Of a stretch of 64,000 nucleotides of DNA, positions 44,062 through 53,383 are shown piece after piece. A model generated the notes under the pieces. The model did not search any database, was not told the origin of the DNA, and was given only the letters and a program-made list of their open reading frames with translations. The position numbers and the translations under genes are program-made. How positions within the stretch are numbered: position 1 is the stretch's first letter; each line of letters starts with the position of its first letter. Where the stretch lies: the NCBI GenBank assembly GCA_038522945.1, contig JBCBJV010000002.1, positions 1 through 64,000 on the forward strand. Reading direction: 5' to 3'. This DNA is from MED-G105 sp038522945. GTDB lineage: Bacteria > Pseudomonadota > Alphaproteobacteria > Caulobacterales > Parvularculaceae.

Positions 44062-45873
44062 CTATTGGTTCGGTGTTTCTTCTTCCGAAATGGTTCGGAT
44101 CAGATCGCCGACAGAAACCCGCACGCCTTCCGACGGTGCAAATGAAAGCGCGACTTCTGCAACGCCTTCCGGCGCCGGGGCGCGGGTGGAAAAGTCAACA
44201 CTCGCCCCATTCAGGACTTGCTCTGCGTCAGCGGCAAACGTCCAGCGGGAGAGCAATTCACCGCGCGCGCCGAGGGCTTCTGCCTGCAGAAGTGGCGGCG
44301 CAACTGGTCGCTCAGCCCCATTGCGCAGACGGCCAGTGATTTCAATGGTCGGCCCACTCGTCGACATCGTCACTTTGTGTTCGACCCCTTCGATTACGAG
44401 ACCAAATGGGCTTGCCTCAATGCCGACCGCATCATAAGCGTCTGCGGTTTTCGGGAAGGCCGCCACGATGCTGTCGCGATAGGTGTAACCAACAAACCCG
44501 GCCGCACAGATGACGCCAACTAAGGCGGACCAGCCAACGACTTTAAGAGGCGTTAGGCGGTTTTTCTCACGGGCTTCGGCCCGGCGCCGGGCTTTGCGGA
44601 TGGCTCGTTCAAGATCGCGCGGTTGGACATTGAGAGCTGCGAAAAATTCTTCATTGAAGACGCGCTCGGCGACCGGCTCCAGATCCTCAAGGCGCATCAG
44701 GGCTGTTGCGCGACGGCGTTCTTCGCGGACTTTGCGACCATACCCTTTGTCCGCATCCCCTTTTTCGTCGTCATCGGCCATCTCGAAATGCGGAGCATCG
44801 AAATGAGGCTGGCGGGAGCGATCAGGGCGGGGTGCTTCGTTGTCGCGTTCGCGCTTATCTGGGGCGCGGAATTCGTTTCGTCCTTGTCCTGAGGACCGTT
44901 TCCCAGCTCGCTCTCGCCCGCTCTGCCGGGGGTCCTCGTCGCGGCGGGGCTCACCCCTGTCGCCGCCTTCACGGAACTCAGGCTCTTTGGCCACATCGCG
45001 CCGCTGCATGCGGCTGCCGCGAGACGGTTTGCCGTCATTGACGTCTTCAAAATCCACATCGACGATGCGCGCGTCTCGCGCAGACCGAGCACGAGGGTCG
45101 TCCTCATGCCGACCATGTGTCGGCCGGTCCTGCCGGGGGCGGCTGTCGCGGTGACCATCCCGATAAGCGTCACCTTCAGGCGATCTGCGGCGACCACGAA
45201 CTGCGTCATCTCTGTCGCGATCGCGACTATAGCGTGGATCTCTTTCGTCTTCAGGCTCCTGGGGGTCACGGCCATAGGCCGATGGCGACCGGTCAGCGAA
45301 CAGATCATCATTGTCCATTTCGTCTGATCCATTGGAGCCATTCGGGGCTGCATAACCCCTGTCACGGTCTTGTCTTTGGTAGTCACGATCTCGATCAGCG
45401 CGATCGCGATAATCAGATCCATAGTCCGGGTCCGCATCCCGCCGCCCCTCGCGGTGGCTTTGTGGCGCGTCGCGATAGTCGCCATAGGGATCCCGGGTCC
45501 GGCCAAAGTCTTGGCTATTGTCTCGCCCTGTATCGGTTTCGTCCTGAAAGTCGCGTTGCCCTTGAGCACTGCTGGACTCGTGTGTCCCGCGCGCATCCGA
45601 CTGGTCGAAGTCGCTGTCACTGAACTCCTCGCGTGCACGCGCGCCAGGACCTGCACCAACACCCGCCCCAGGACGCGCATCGGCAATCGCGGCGGTTTCT
45701 CGTTGACTATCGTCCTCGACTTTCCGCGCTGAGGTGACAGCGGCAATTGGTTCCGGTGCCGGGACGAACCAGCTTTCGCCGCACTCTGCACAGCGCACTG
45801 ACCGTCCGTCGGGCAGGAACCTATCCTCGTCAACATCGTAGCGCGTTGAGCAACTCGGGCAGGTAATGATCAT
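44062..45873 (-). CDS. MJ0042 zinc-ribbon membrane protein with a long Asp/Arg-rich region
   Basis: 603 aa. Starts with an MJ0042-type zinc ribbon (MIITCPSCSTRY... CAECGESW; two CxxC pairs). Residues about 50-390 are disordered and dominated by Asp, Arg, Ser, Gly and Gln. A helical segment (about 395-445) is followed by one membrane helix (about 447-468, SALVGVICAAGFVGYTY) and a C-terminal DUF3426-like beta domain. The ATG at 45873 gives the usual zinc-ribbon start. Function unknown; such genes regularly stand beside ftsE in alphaproteobacteria, here divergently, with 79 bp between starts. Confidence 0.85.
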   Translation of the reverse strand: MIITCPSCSTRYDVDEDRFLPDGRSVRCAECGESWFVPAPEPIAAVTSARKVEDDSQRETAAIADARPGAGVGAGPGARAREEFSDSDFDQSDARGTHESSSAQGQRDFQDETDTGRDNSQDFGRTRDPYGDYRDAPQSHREGRRDADPDYGSDYRDRADRDRDYQRQDRDRGYAAPNGSNGSDEMDNDDLFADRSPSAYGRDPQEPEDERDPRYSRDRDRDDAVRGRRRSPEGDAYRDGHRDSRPRQDRPTHGRHEDDPRARSARDARIVDVDFEDVNDGKPSRGSRMQRRDVAKEPEFREGGDRGEPRRDEDPRQSGRERAGKRSSGQGRNEFRAPDKRERDNEAPRPDRSRQPHFDAPHFEMADDDEKGDADKGYGRKVREERRRATALMRLEDLEPVAERVFNEEFFAALNVQPRDLERAIRKARRRAEAREKNRLTPLKVVGWSALVGVICAAGFVGYTYRDSIVAAFPKTADAYDAVGIEASPFGLVIEGVEHKVTMSTSGPTIEITGRLRNGAERPVAPPLLQAEALGARGELLSRWTFAADAEQVLNGASVDFSTRAPAPEGVAEVALSFAPSEGVRVSVGDLIRTISEEETPNQ

Positions 45874-45952
45874 ACTCGACACTGGCGATGCACTCCGACT
45901 GGTGATTCTAGGCAACTGCCGCTAAGGACAGGCGAAAAGGTTTGAAAACAAC

Positions 45953-46729
45953 GTGATTGTCGGTTTCGACAAAGTTAGTCTCTCTTACGGTGACGATCGG
46001 CAGGTCCTCCAAGACCTGAGCTTCACCCTGAACGACGGTGAGTTTCGGTTTCTCACCGGGCCCTCCGGCGCGGGCAAAACCTCGCTCCTGAAAATGATTT
46101 ACCTTGGCCATAAACCAAGCGGCGGGCGGCTCACCCTGTTCGGTGAAGACGTCACGAATGCACCGCGCGAGGCGTTGCCGCCCCTGCGTCGCCGCATTGG
46201 CGTTGTCTTCCAGGAATTTCGCCTTCTCGACCATTTGACCGCCTTTGAAAACGTGGCCCTGCCTCTTCGAGTAGCGGGCGTTAACCACAGTCAATATCGG
46301 GAAGATGTAAGGGAACTCTTAAATTGGGTGGGACTTGGTGACCGGGTGGACGCGTATCCAGCGACCCTTTCCGGGGGTGAAAAACAGCGGGTGGCCCTTG
46401 CCAGGGCGCTTGTCTCGAAGCCGGATCTGATCCTGGCCGATGAGCCCACGGGGAACGTCGACCCCTCCATGGGTGAAAAAATCATGAAGCTTTTCGTGGA
46501 ATTGAACCGCCTCGGTTCCGCGGTGATCGTGGCAACCCACGACCTTCATCTGGTAAAAGCCCTCGGCAAGCCTGCCCTGACGATCCAGAATGGCACGCTT
46601 GTCCCGGCGGATTACTCCGGCTTTGTGTCGACGCCGGGGTCCGCCAAAGCGAGTGCCAGCGTTGGCCGCACGAAAGGCGTCTCGCCGACGTCTTCCATCC
46701 GTCCGCCAACTAATCAGCGGCCTCGGTGA
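45953..46729 (+). CDS. ftsE: Cell-division ATP-binding protein
   Basis: 258 aa ABC ATPase that, with FtsX, couples the divisome to septal amidase activation through EnvC. Walker A GPSGAGKTSL (K42), Q loop, signature LSGGEKQRVALARAL, Walker B LILADEPTGNVD and switch His ATHDLHLV are intact. GTG start at 45953. After about residue 222 there is a Ser/Thr/Pro-rich tail of roughly 35 residues beyond normal FtsE length. ftsX follows after 38 bp. Confidence 0.95.
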   Translation: MIVGFDKVSLSYGDDRQVLQDLSFTLNDGEFRFLTGPSGAGKTSLLKMIYLGHKPSGGRLTLFGEDVTNAPREALPPLRRRIGVVFQEFRLLDHLTAFENVALPLRVAGVNHSQYREDVRELLNWVGLGDRVDAYPATLSGGEKQRVALARALVSKPDLILADEPTGNVDPSMGEKIMKLFVELNRLGSAVIVATHDLHLVKALGKPALTIQNGTLVPADYSGFVSTPGSAKASASVGRTKGVSPTSSIRPPTNQRPR

Positions 46730-46767
46730 AGACCGAAGGGAATTAGTGAAAGGTGAGGGAGAGGCCC

Positions 46768-47757
46768 ATGTCCGATACGCCCACCACTGGCGGGGCCACG
46801 CCAATAGAACCGGTCGTCCATCCGGGCCCGGCCTCAGGATCTGCCGCTTCTTCAGGTTCCAAGCGCAGGCTATTTAGCGGCTTTCGCCAGCAGCCTTTGC
46901 TGCCTGAAGCCGGCGCTGCCGGCGCTCCGCTGACGGCGGTGCTGGCGGTGATCTCGTCGCTGGCTGCGCTGGCGCTTGCTGCTTTCGTTGTTATCGCAAA
47001 CGCGGCGGCTGACTGGACCGCCGAACTAGATGCTTCCCTCACGGTGCAGGTCAAAGGCGTCGACCAGGAAGAAATCGCGGCGCGCACGGACATTGCCGTT
47101 GACGTGCTGCGGGCGACACCCGGCATCGAGGACGTCACCGTGACGGCCTCTCCGGAGGCGGCCAAACTGCTGGAGCCTTGGCTAGGCAAAGGCAATGCGG
47201 ACAGTCTGAACGTCCCGGCCCTGATCGAAATTCGTGGGTCCCAGGACCTGCGTGAAAATCTCAATGATCTGGAAGCCCGGCTCGATGCCGCTTCGCCGGG
47301 ATTGATCCTCGATGACCATGGCGACTGGAACAGGCGGCTCACGTCGGCGGCCCGCTCCGGACAAGCGCTCGCTTTCGGGATTTTTGCCCTGATCATGGGC
47401 GCCGCTTCAGCTATCGCGATCTTTGCCGCCCGGGCGGGACTTGCGGCAAACGCGGAAATCGTCGCGCTGTTACACCTTGTGGGCGCGACGGACGACTATA
47501 TCGCCGCCCAAGTCCAGAGACGTTTTTTCATTATCGGTCTCAGAGGCGCGTTTGTTGGTCTCTTGATTGCCATCTTCGCGATCGGGTTGCTCGCTCTTGC
47601 GGCACGTGCCCGCGGCGCAACGGAGTTCTTCCTGCCATCGATCGAGTTCAGCCTTGATCTCATCCTCCCCATGCTGATCGTGCCGCTGGCTGTATGTCTC
47701 GCAACAGCAGTGACGGCAAGGCTGACGGTGCTGAGGTCATTGCGGCGGCAGTATTAG
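46768..47757 (+). CDS. ftsX: Cell-division ABC permease
   Basis: 329 aa from the ATG at 46768 (GGAGAGG upstream); a GTG five codons earlier is possible. Cytosolic N terminus rich in Ser/Pro, first membrane helix (about 55-80), periplasmic domain (about 85-190, the EnvC-contact region in other bacteria), then three membrane helices with IVALLHLVGATDDYIAAQ, the conserved FtsX coupling segment. Pairs with ftsE upstream; EnvC is at 21654-22997. Confidence 0.94.
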   Translation: MSDTPTTGGATPIEPVVHPGPASGSAASSGSKRRLFSGFRQQPLLPEAGAAGAPLTAVLAVISSLAALALAAFVVIANAAADWTAELDASLTVQVKGVDQEEIAARTDIAVDVLRATPGIEDVTVTASPEAAKLLEPWLGKGNADSLNVPALIEIRGSQDLRENLNDLEARLDAASPGLILDDHGDWNRRLTSAARSGQALAFGIFALIMGAASAIAIFAARAGLAANAEIVALLHLVGATDDYIAAQVQRRFFIIGLRGAFVGLLIAIFAIGLLALAARARGATEFFLPSIEFSLDLILPMLIVPLAVCLATAVTARLTVLRSLRRQY

Positions 47758-47795
47758 AAAGCGCGTTGGCGACAGGTAAAACGTGCGGGCGAAAT

Positions 47796-47813
47796 GACAC
47801 GACTAGTTGTGTC
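47796..47813. promoter_or_regulatory. Inverted repeat downstream of ftsX
   Basis: GACACGACTAGTTGTGTC, an 18-bp near-palindrome (one mismatched pair) in the 225-bp gap between ftsX and the DUF1304 gene. It may be an operator for the downstream gene or part of a terminator; there is no T run after it. Confidence 0.3.
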
Positions 47814-47982
47814 GTTCCGCAGAACGCAACACTCTTTGGGTTACAGTTACTTTGCGAGACCATGTCGAATTAAGGTTTTGCAAGAGAATACGCGGGCTTC
47901 CGCGAGACAAAGTACGGCTTTACCCGTCATCCGGTGCTCAGAATAAGTAGACGACGCTTCCCGCAGATGACATACCTTTCTC

Positions 47983-48342
47983 ATGAAGATACTCGCAGTT
48001 CTCCTGGTGACCTTCGTAGCCGCGTCTCATGTCGGATTTGCTGTCCTTGAAATGTTTTTCTGGGACCATCCCATCGGGCGTAATATTTTCAGTATGACAG
48101 AAGAGCAATCTGCATTTTCTGCGGCCCTTGCCTTCAATCAAGGTGTGTACAATCTATTTCTGGCAAGTGGCCTGCTATGGGGGTTGCTCGCTCGAAAGAG
48201 TGATGTCGTCATCTTCTTTCTACTCTGTGTGATCGTGGCCGGAATAGTCGGAGCACTGACCGCAAAATTTTCAATCCTGTTTACGCAAGGCGCGCCAGCG
48301 GCTGTTGCACTGATATTCTGGTTAGTCAATGATCGTCGTTGA
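47983..48342 (+). CDS. DUF1304-family membrane protein
   Basis: 119 aa with four membrane helices. The N-terminal family motif (a His in helix one, then LEMFFWDHPIGRNIF) is clear. Cytoplasmic-membrane protein of unknown function. ATG at 47983. Convergent with the TIGR02302 gene, 28 bp between ends. Confidence 0.87.
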   Translation: MKILAVLLVTFVAASHVGFAVLEMFFWDHPIGRNIFSMTEEQSAFSAALAFNQGVYNLFLASGLLWGLLARKSDVVIFFLLCVIVAGIVGALTAKFSILFTQGAPAAVALIFWLVNDRR

Positions 48343-48370
48343 CGAGGTTTCGCGCTAGAATCGGCTCTCG

Positions 48371-50872
48371 CTAAAATCGCTCCAGCAACCTCTCCAGGTA
48401 TTCAATCTCTTCTTCGGTGCGTTCGCCTTCGGAGAGCCGTCGGCGTAGTTCTTCCAGAACTTGCCGGGCGCGGGCGGCGTCTGAAATGCCGGGGACTTCA
48501 ACCCCGTCGCCATTGCCTTCCGCCACGGGCCGGCCGAGGGGATCAAGGCGGCCGCCGCCTTCCTGGCGACCGTCCCCTTGCTGACCATCTTCGCCTTGAC
48601 CTTGCGCTTGGCGCTGAGCTTCCGCCAAGGCGCCCGCCCCATCACGAAGTTGGTCGATGGCTTGCTCCATGAGATTGCCGGCACCAGCCGTGTCTCCGTT
48701 GCGCAGCGCTTCCTGAGCGCGGGACATGGACCGGCTTGCCCCTTCAAGAGAGCGGCGGCCTTGTTCGGCGCTCGCGCCTCCATTTTCGTCTGTACCTTGA
48801 TCGTCAAGCTCTTGCAGGAGGGCATCCAAGTCGTCTGCGAGGCTGCCTTCTGCGTCGGCCAGGTCATCATTGGCTGTCTGACCAGATCGGGACCGGTCAT
48901 AGGTTTCATTGGCAAGGCCGCGCTGGCGCCCGATCAGATCGGCAGCTTGACCGGCCATGCCGCCAGCGCCTTGTTGGCCCTCGCCGCCATCTTCACCGCC
49001 GGGCTGTCCGCCCTGATTGCCAGGCATGCCGCCGCCCGATTGCCCCAGTTGCAGATTTTCGAGGATCGCTTCCAGGTCGTTAAGGGCCTGTCGCGCCGCG
49101 CCTTGGGCGCCAGCTTCCGCCAGATCTCGAACGGAATCGAGCATAGCGTTCAAGTCTTCCATTCCGAGGGTCTCGCCTGGCCCTTGTACGCTTGCTTCCC
49201 CTGGGCGAGAGGTCCCTGACTGAGCGAGGGCCTGGATGTACTGCTCCATGGCGGCGCGCAGTTCTTCCGTCAGCTGAGAAAGCTCTTCGTCGCTTGCGCC
49301 ATTTTCCAGAGCTTGCCGAAGGGCCTCCTTGGCTGCCTCCAGCCGCTGGCGGGCGAGTTCCAGCGCCTGGTCTTCCAGCTGCAGGGCCAGAGGCCAAAAA
49401 TCATCAACGGTCCCGGTGAAGTCGGTCTTGTCGTCCTTCATGACCTTCCACATGGCCGATCGTATGAGAAGGTAGTCTTTGGCACTGTCGTAAAACCGGT
49501 CCGGCGCTAATGTCAGGGCACTGAGGGCCCACTCAACGGTTCGCCATTTGTCCCGGGCCGTTGCCAGGGTCTGGCGCTGTTCGACGACAGCTTTAGCGAG
49601 GGGATTGTAAAAAGCGCGCTCCGGCAAGGTGAAGGTCACGGCCTCGGTCTGAGCACTTTGGCCGGCCCCATCGACGACCTTGATGAAGCCGATGACCTCC
49701 AGTCCGGCCCAGGGGTCTGCTTCCACATCAAGGTCAAAGGTGCGATTGCCGGAAGGACCGTTCGCCCCCTGAATACTGTAAGAGCGCACTTCCTCCAGGC
49801 TCTTCTCGTCAAAGCGCGGCATATCCAAACCGCGAGACTGTGTTGGCTCGATCTGCAAGAAGAGCTCGGTGCGCGCGATGCCATAATCGTCGGAGACGTC
49901 AAATGCGAGCGCCAGATAGCCATCGTCCGTGCGCGATGGGGTTTCCTCCCAAGCAACGGTGGGCAGTGCGTCGGCTTCGGCTAGGATCTGCCATTGGCCT
50001 TCCTGCGCGCCATTGCGGATCGACAAAACGCCGCTTTCAGCGATCTCCAATTGTTGCCGCCCGATGATTTCCGGATCAATTACGGGCTTTAAGCGGGATT
50101 CGTCGGCAACGCGGTAGCGGATCTTCACCCCGCGCCCGGACGCTGGTCCCTGGGCGAGGAGCGTGGAGCCGACAGGCAACCGCAAGGGACCGTTTTCCCG
50201 GGACTGAACATTGCCGGCGCGCACAAGATACTGGGGAGCGCGACCGGTATAGTCCGGCGGTTCAATCCAGATATCGACGAGCGCCGGGTCCCCCACAAAC
50301 ACCGCATCGGGATTAAACGTATGAAACAGCCGGTAGGGTGCATCGCGCCCAGCTGTGACCGCCGCGATCACCAGTAATCCAACGCAAGCATAGCGCAGGC
50401 CGTGGGGATCCACCCGGTCGGCACTTGCCCGCGGGCCTTTGAGCTTCACCAGGCGTGCGCGTTCTGCCATCTCCTGCTGGTGTCGCTGCCAAAGAGCGGC
50501 TGCGACTTTGTCATCCGGGTCCGATGGCGCATCGTGGAGGCTGGTTAATGGATCATGGGCGAGGTGGCCGTCTTCTTCTACGCGAACCCGCGCAGCTGAT
50601 CTGCCGGGGGGGCGCAAGAACCGCAAGGCTGTCCCAACCCCGAACACGGTTCCCACAAAGGCCAGCACCAAAATGGCCCAGTGAACCGCGGCGCCGGTGC
50701 GCTCAAATAGACCAAATTGGCCCAAGATCAGGACAACGACGATCGGTGCCAGGCCCAGAAGTAAAGCAGGCGCGATGCGTTCCCATAGCATGACGCTCTG
50801 TGCGGCGGTGACTTTCGCCCCGACGAGGGGGCCGGCAGCAGAACGGGGAGTAGGGGGTGACGCGACTGACAT
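48371..50872 (-). CDS. TIGR02302/DUF4175 large membrane protein
   Basis: 833 aa. Three membrane helices near the N terminus (about 28-50, 62-85, 150-170), a periplasmic beta-rich region (about 200-430), then a helical and Gly/Gln-rich part (about 520-780) with repeats of GQ, GG and EDGQQGD-like stretches, and a conserved C-terminal helix RQVLEELRRRLSEGERTEEE. This is the TIGR02302 family of alphaproteobacteria, whose function is not established. ATG at 50872, weak ribosome-binding site. The low-complexity part is the likely reason that many antisense frames stay open here. Confidence 0.9.
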   Translation of the reverse strand: MSVASPPTPRSAAGPLVGAKVTAAQSVMLWERIAPALLLGLAPIVVVLILGQFGLFERTGAAVHWAILVLAFVGTVFGVGTALRFLRPPGRSAARVRVEEDGHLAHDPLTSLHDAPSDPDDKVAAALWQRHQQEMAERARLVKLKGPRASADRVDPHGLRYACVGLLVIAAVTAGRDAPYRLFHTFNPDAVFVGDPALVDIWIEPPDYTGRAPQYLVRAGNVQSRENGPLRLPVGSTLLAQGPASGRGVKIRYRVADESRLKPVIDPEIIGRQQLEIAESGVLSIRNGAQEGQWQILAEADALPTVAWEETPSRTDDGYLALAFDVSDDYGIARTELFLQIEPTQSRGLDMPRFDEKSLEEVRSYSIQGANGPSGNRTFDLDVEADPWAGLEVIGFIKVVDGAGQSAQTEAVTFTLPERAFYNPLAKAVVEQRQTLATARDKWRTVEWALSALTLAPDRFYDSAKDYLLIRSAMWKVMKDDKTDFTGTVDDFWPLALQLEDQALELARQRLEAAKEALRQALENGASDEELSQLTEELRAAMEQYIQALAQSGTSRPGEASVQGPGETLGMEDLNAMLDSVRDLAEAGAQGAARQALNDLEAILENLQLGQSGGGMPGNQGGQPGGEDGGEGQQGAGGMAGQAADLIGRQRGLANETYDRSRSGQTANDDLADAEGSLADDLDALLQELDDQGTDENGGASAEQGRRSLEGASRSMSRAQEALRNGDTAGAGNLMEQAIDQLRDGAGALAEAQRQAQGQGEDGQQGDGRQEGGGRLDPLGRPVAEGNGDGVEVPGISDAARARQVLEELRRRLSEGERTEEEIEYLERLLERF

Positions 50873-51018
50873 GACTTTTGCAGTTTAGACGGCAAAGGGT
50901 GGACCGTCGATTGCAATAATTGCGCGTCAACCTCAAAAAAGGGTCAGCACCTCGCAAAAAACACCGTTAATGGGTGATTGAGCGGCGGGACAAAGCCCGA
51001 AGAAGAAGGCGTTGAGAT

Positions 51019-51393
51019 TTGATTGGGTTTTTGGTTTCCGCTGAGCGCCGCCGCCAACTCGTTGTCGATGCATCGAAGTCGAGGGCCGAACAGGGGTCCT
51101 TGGCGGCCGGGGTAGGGCTGGTTATTTTCTACAATCTGGTTGGCGTGCTCGACATTGTGTCGACGTCTCTCGCGATTGGCTTAGGGCTCGCGGAGGAAGC
51201 CAATCCGGTTTTGAAAGCGATCATGGACCATGCCGGGCCCGGATGGATCTGGGCGAAGATCCTCTTGCAGTCCGTCGTGAGCGCCATGGTGATCTGGTTC
51301 CCGCACCGATTTGTCCTGACAGTGTTCGGTGCGGCAACGGTGATGAATGCGTGGGTGGTCTACAACAATTTTGTGATTATCGCTGCCGGCTGA
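51019..51393 (+). CDS. Small membrane protein (DUF5658-like)
   Basis: 124 aa from a TTG at 51019 with AAGG about nine bases upstream; there is no early ATG. After a basic cytosolic N terminus there are three membrane helices. The middle motif DIVSTSLAIGLGLAEEANPV and following WAKILLQS match the pattern of DUF5658-like proteins (D-x2-ST... G-x-EANP ... AK). Function unknown. Confidence 0.65.
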   Translation: MIGFLVSAERRRQLVVDASKSRAEQGSLAAGVGLVIFYNLVGVLDIVSTSLAIGLGLAEEANPVLKAIMDHAGPGWIWAKILLQSVVSAMVIWFPHRFVLTVFGAATVMNAWVVYNNFVIIAAG

Positions 51394-51429
51394 CAATCCC
51401 TAAACCGACAACTTTCAAATGGACCAGGT

Positions 51430-52158
51430 TTAGGCGGCTTGCTGACGAAAGCGCGCTCCAAAGAGCCCCGCGATCGCGGTCAGCATCAGCCACGCGCCAG
51501 CTGGCACTGGGATCGGCGCTATGTCATCCATCCCCATATCGTCCATCATCATGCCATCCATCATCATACCATCCATGGACATATCGTCCGGAGGCATCAT
51601 TGCGCCGCCGTCATCAATCAATGTGACCGTAAACGTGCCATCGGCGAAGTTTTGCTGAAACTGGCCAACCGATGATGGACTGAAAAAGAAGCTGTTCGTT
51701 TCTATGACGGCGTTGGGCCCTGCGACGCCAGGTTCGAATGGTGGCGAATCTGGATCGAAACTGAGTGCATAGAAAAGGGATCCGACGCACACATTATTGC
51801 TATTGTTTGTCGCCAAAGCGAAACAGAACGCCGCATCGATAAATGAACCATCACTCGCAAACGTCGCGTCGCCAGCGGTAAAAGAATCAACCTGCGCCCC
51901 ATTCATTGCGGAAAAACTATCCGATACTAAAACTGCGTCGCCGATATCGAAGTCCGGTATCAATTCGACATCAGTCACCTGGAAGATGCCCGGCGTATCA
52001 GTTTCAATCGCATCAACGACGAACTCGACAAATTCGATTTCGGTTAGAATCCCGTCAGGGTCCTCAACGCCAGTATCATAACTGAGACGAAAGACTGCCG
52101 CGTGAGCCGGCATAGCCGATACAAAGCATGCCAAGATGGCGATGAAGAGATTTTTCAT
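51430..52158 (-). CDS. VPLPA-type sorted protein with a Met/Asp pentapeptide repeat
   Basis: 242 aa from the ATG at 52158, with GGGGGAA upstream; the open frame to 52479 is not coding. Signal peptide (about 1-20, ending MPAHA). Acidic beta-like body with two Cys. Before the C-terminal anchor comes a linker of four pentads, D-[DG]-M-[SGM]-M, encoded by 15-bp repeats at 51530-51589. Then the sorting signal: PIPVPAGAWLML motif, hydrophobic helix, basic end (ARFRQQAA). An exosortase-type protease should process it; none is in the window. The Met-rich linker could bind copper or be a slippage-prone spacer. Function otherwise unknown. Confidence 0.85.
   Translation of the reverse strand: MKNLFIAILACFVSAMPAHAAVFRLSYDTGVEDPDGILTEIEFVEFVVDAIETDTPGIFQVTDVELIPDFDIGDAVLVSDSFSAMNGAQVDSFTAGDATFASDGSFIDAAFCFALATNNSNNVCVGSLFYALSFDPDSPPFEPGVAGPNAVIETNSFFFSPSSVGQFQQNFADGTFTVTLIDDGGAMMPPDDMSMDGMMMDGMMMDDMGMDDIAPIPVPAGAWLMLTAIAGLFGARFRQQAA
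51530..51589 (-). repeat. Four 15-bp tandem repeats (Met-rich pentapeptide)
   Basis: Imperfect 15-bp units at 51530-51544, 51545-51559, 51560-51574 and 51575-51589 (for example ATCATCATGCCATCC), in frame within the VPLPA-type gene and encoding D-[DG]-M-x-M pentads. The two central units are nearly identical, so copy number may vary by slippage. Confidence 0.85.
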
Positions 52159-52729
52159 GGTGTTCCCCCAAACTACAAACATGATTAACTTTTGATAATA
52201 TTGCAAACATGTCAAATAAAAAGTGTAATTCAACTTAAGAAAAAAATTGGCCACATATTTCTTCTTTATAGAGAATTGCACAAGGCAATCGAGTATTGCC
52301 TGGCCGATTTGTCGTTTCCGCCTGGAGCCAGATAAAGGGCCGTCATCCGGCCAAAAATGTCGGCCTTGGCTCAGCCATGGGTGCGGCGGGGTCAACCTCC
52401 CCGCCGCTCTCCCCCATTGGATGTCGAAACACCAGGCCCATGCGACGCAAGCCCCACTTGTCTCTGACAATCCCGCCACGTGAAGCGCAGTTACTTCCTA
52501 CGACGAGACCGACCCTAAACCTTGTATTTTCCGGCTCAAAGCGACTTTAACGCGATTTTTCGGCTCGAAAACGCGTAAAATTAACAACAGTTTATGGTGA
52601 TCAGTGTCCGGTCGGCCGCGGCGAAGGCGTTCGGAAATTGCCAATCATCGTGGTTTTTCACAGAGCACAAACGCTCAATGCCGTTGACCGACGTGTGCAA
52701 GAAAATGTCGATATTTTTCAAAATGAAAA
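52159..52729. other. 570-bp intergenic region with G+C-rich hairpins
   Basis: Between tetR (minus) and the VPLPA-type gene (minus). The left 100 bp is A+T-rich and probably holds the promoter of the VPLPA-type gene. At 52383-52407 is a perfect 9-bp stem (GCGGCGGGG/CCCCGCCGC, 7-base loop), and at about 52338-52352 a GGCCG/CGGCC stem that on the minus strand is followed by CTTT, a possible terminator. Two related blocks containing CGGCTC and CGCG lie near 52530-52580. No convincing ORF or tRNA. Confidence 0.45.
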
Positions 52730-53368
52730 TCAGTCGTCGTGTGACCAGGTAGTCTTGATACGGGAATTCTGGGGCCCCTCCGCAATGTAAGAGGCAATCA
52801 AGCGGTCGATCGCGTCCCGCATGACTTGGCTATGGTCCCGGGAAAACCTCAAGCTCGCCACAAAGCTCCAGTGGGCATGCATCATGGAAACAAAAACAAA
52901 TGAGAGTTCCTCACAGGACGGACCATCGAGGTCTGGATGGGCAATGGCCAGTTCATGGGCGATCACCTGGCCGAGCGTCATGTACTGGGCGCGCATCCGC
53001 TCTCTGACATTCTGTGAGCCAACCGAATAAGCGACCATGGCATCATAGGCTTCCAGATTGGCCGGCATTCGATCCTCAACAGCCAGATCAAACAGGAAAT
53101 CCATGAAGAAGCGAAGGCGCTCGACCTCGCCAACCTTCAAGACCCCGGCAACGAGGATCTCGCGGTAGACATTGCCGAGGTAGTCACTGAGGTCCGCCAC
53201 GAGCGCATCAAGGTCTGTAAAGTAGTAACGCACCAACTGGCGCGACAGACCGGCCTCGTTGGCGACGCTCTCAAAAGAAAGTCGCTGCAGGCCTTTCTCG
53301 TTCAGAATTTTTGTCGCAGCCTGGAGAATTTCCTTCTTCCTGTCGGGCGACTTCTCCCCGTTCGTCAA
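52730..53368 (-). CDS. TetR/AcrR-family transcriptional regulator
   Basis: 212 aa from a TTG at 53368, with CGGAGAG four bases upstream. N-terminal TetR HTH (about 10-57): KKEILQAATKILNEKGLQRL, FESVANEAGLSRQLVRYYF. The C-terminal helical domain (about 75-200) would bind an unknown ligand and dimerise. Acidic-basic end HDD. It lies 15 bp downstream of lysA on the same strand and could be cotranscribed; it may autoregulate the cluster. Confidence 0.88.
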   Translation of the reverse strand: MTNGEKSPDRKKEILQAATKILNEKGLQRLSFESVANEAGLSRQLVRYYFTDLDALVADLSDYLGNVYREILVAGVLKVGEVERLRFFMDFLFDLAVEDRMPANLEAYDAMVAYSVGSQNVRERMRAQYMTLGQVIAHELAIAHPDLDGPSCEELSFVFVSMMHAHWSFVASLRFSRDHSQVMRDAIDRLIASYIAEGPQNSRIKTTWSHDD

Positions 53369-53383
53369 GGTACTCTCCGAGTA

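Noticed and set aside
44697..45836. 379-codon frame in another register over the zinc-ribbon gene
   Set aside because: Low-complexity Asp/Arg coding leaves other frames open; the in-register protein has a zinc ribbon, a membrane helix and a C-terminal domain.
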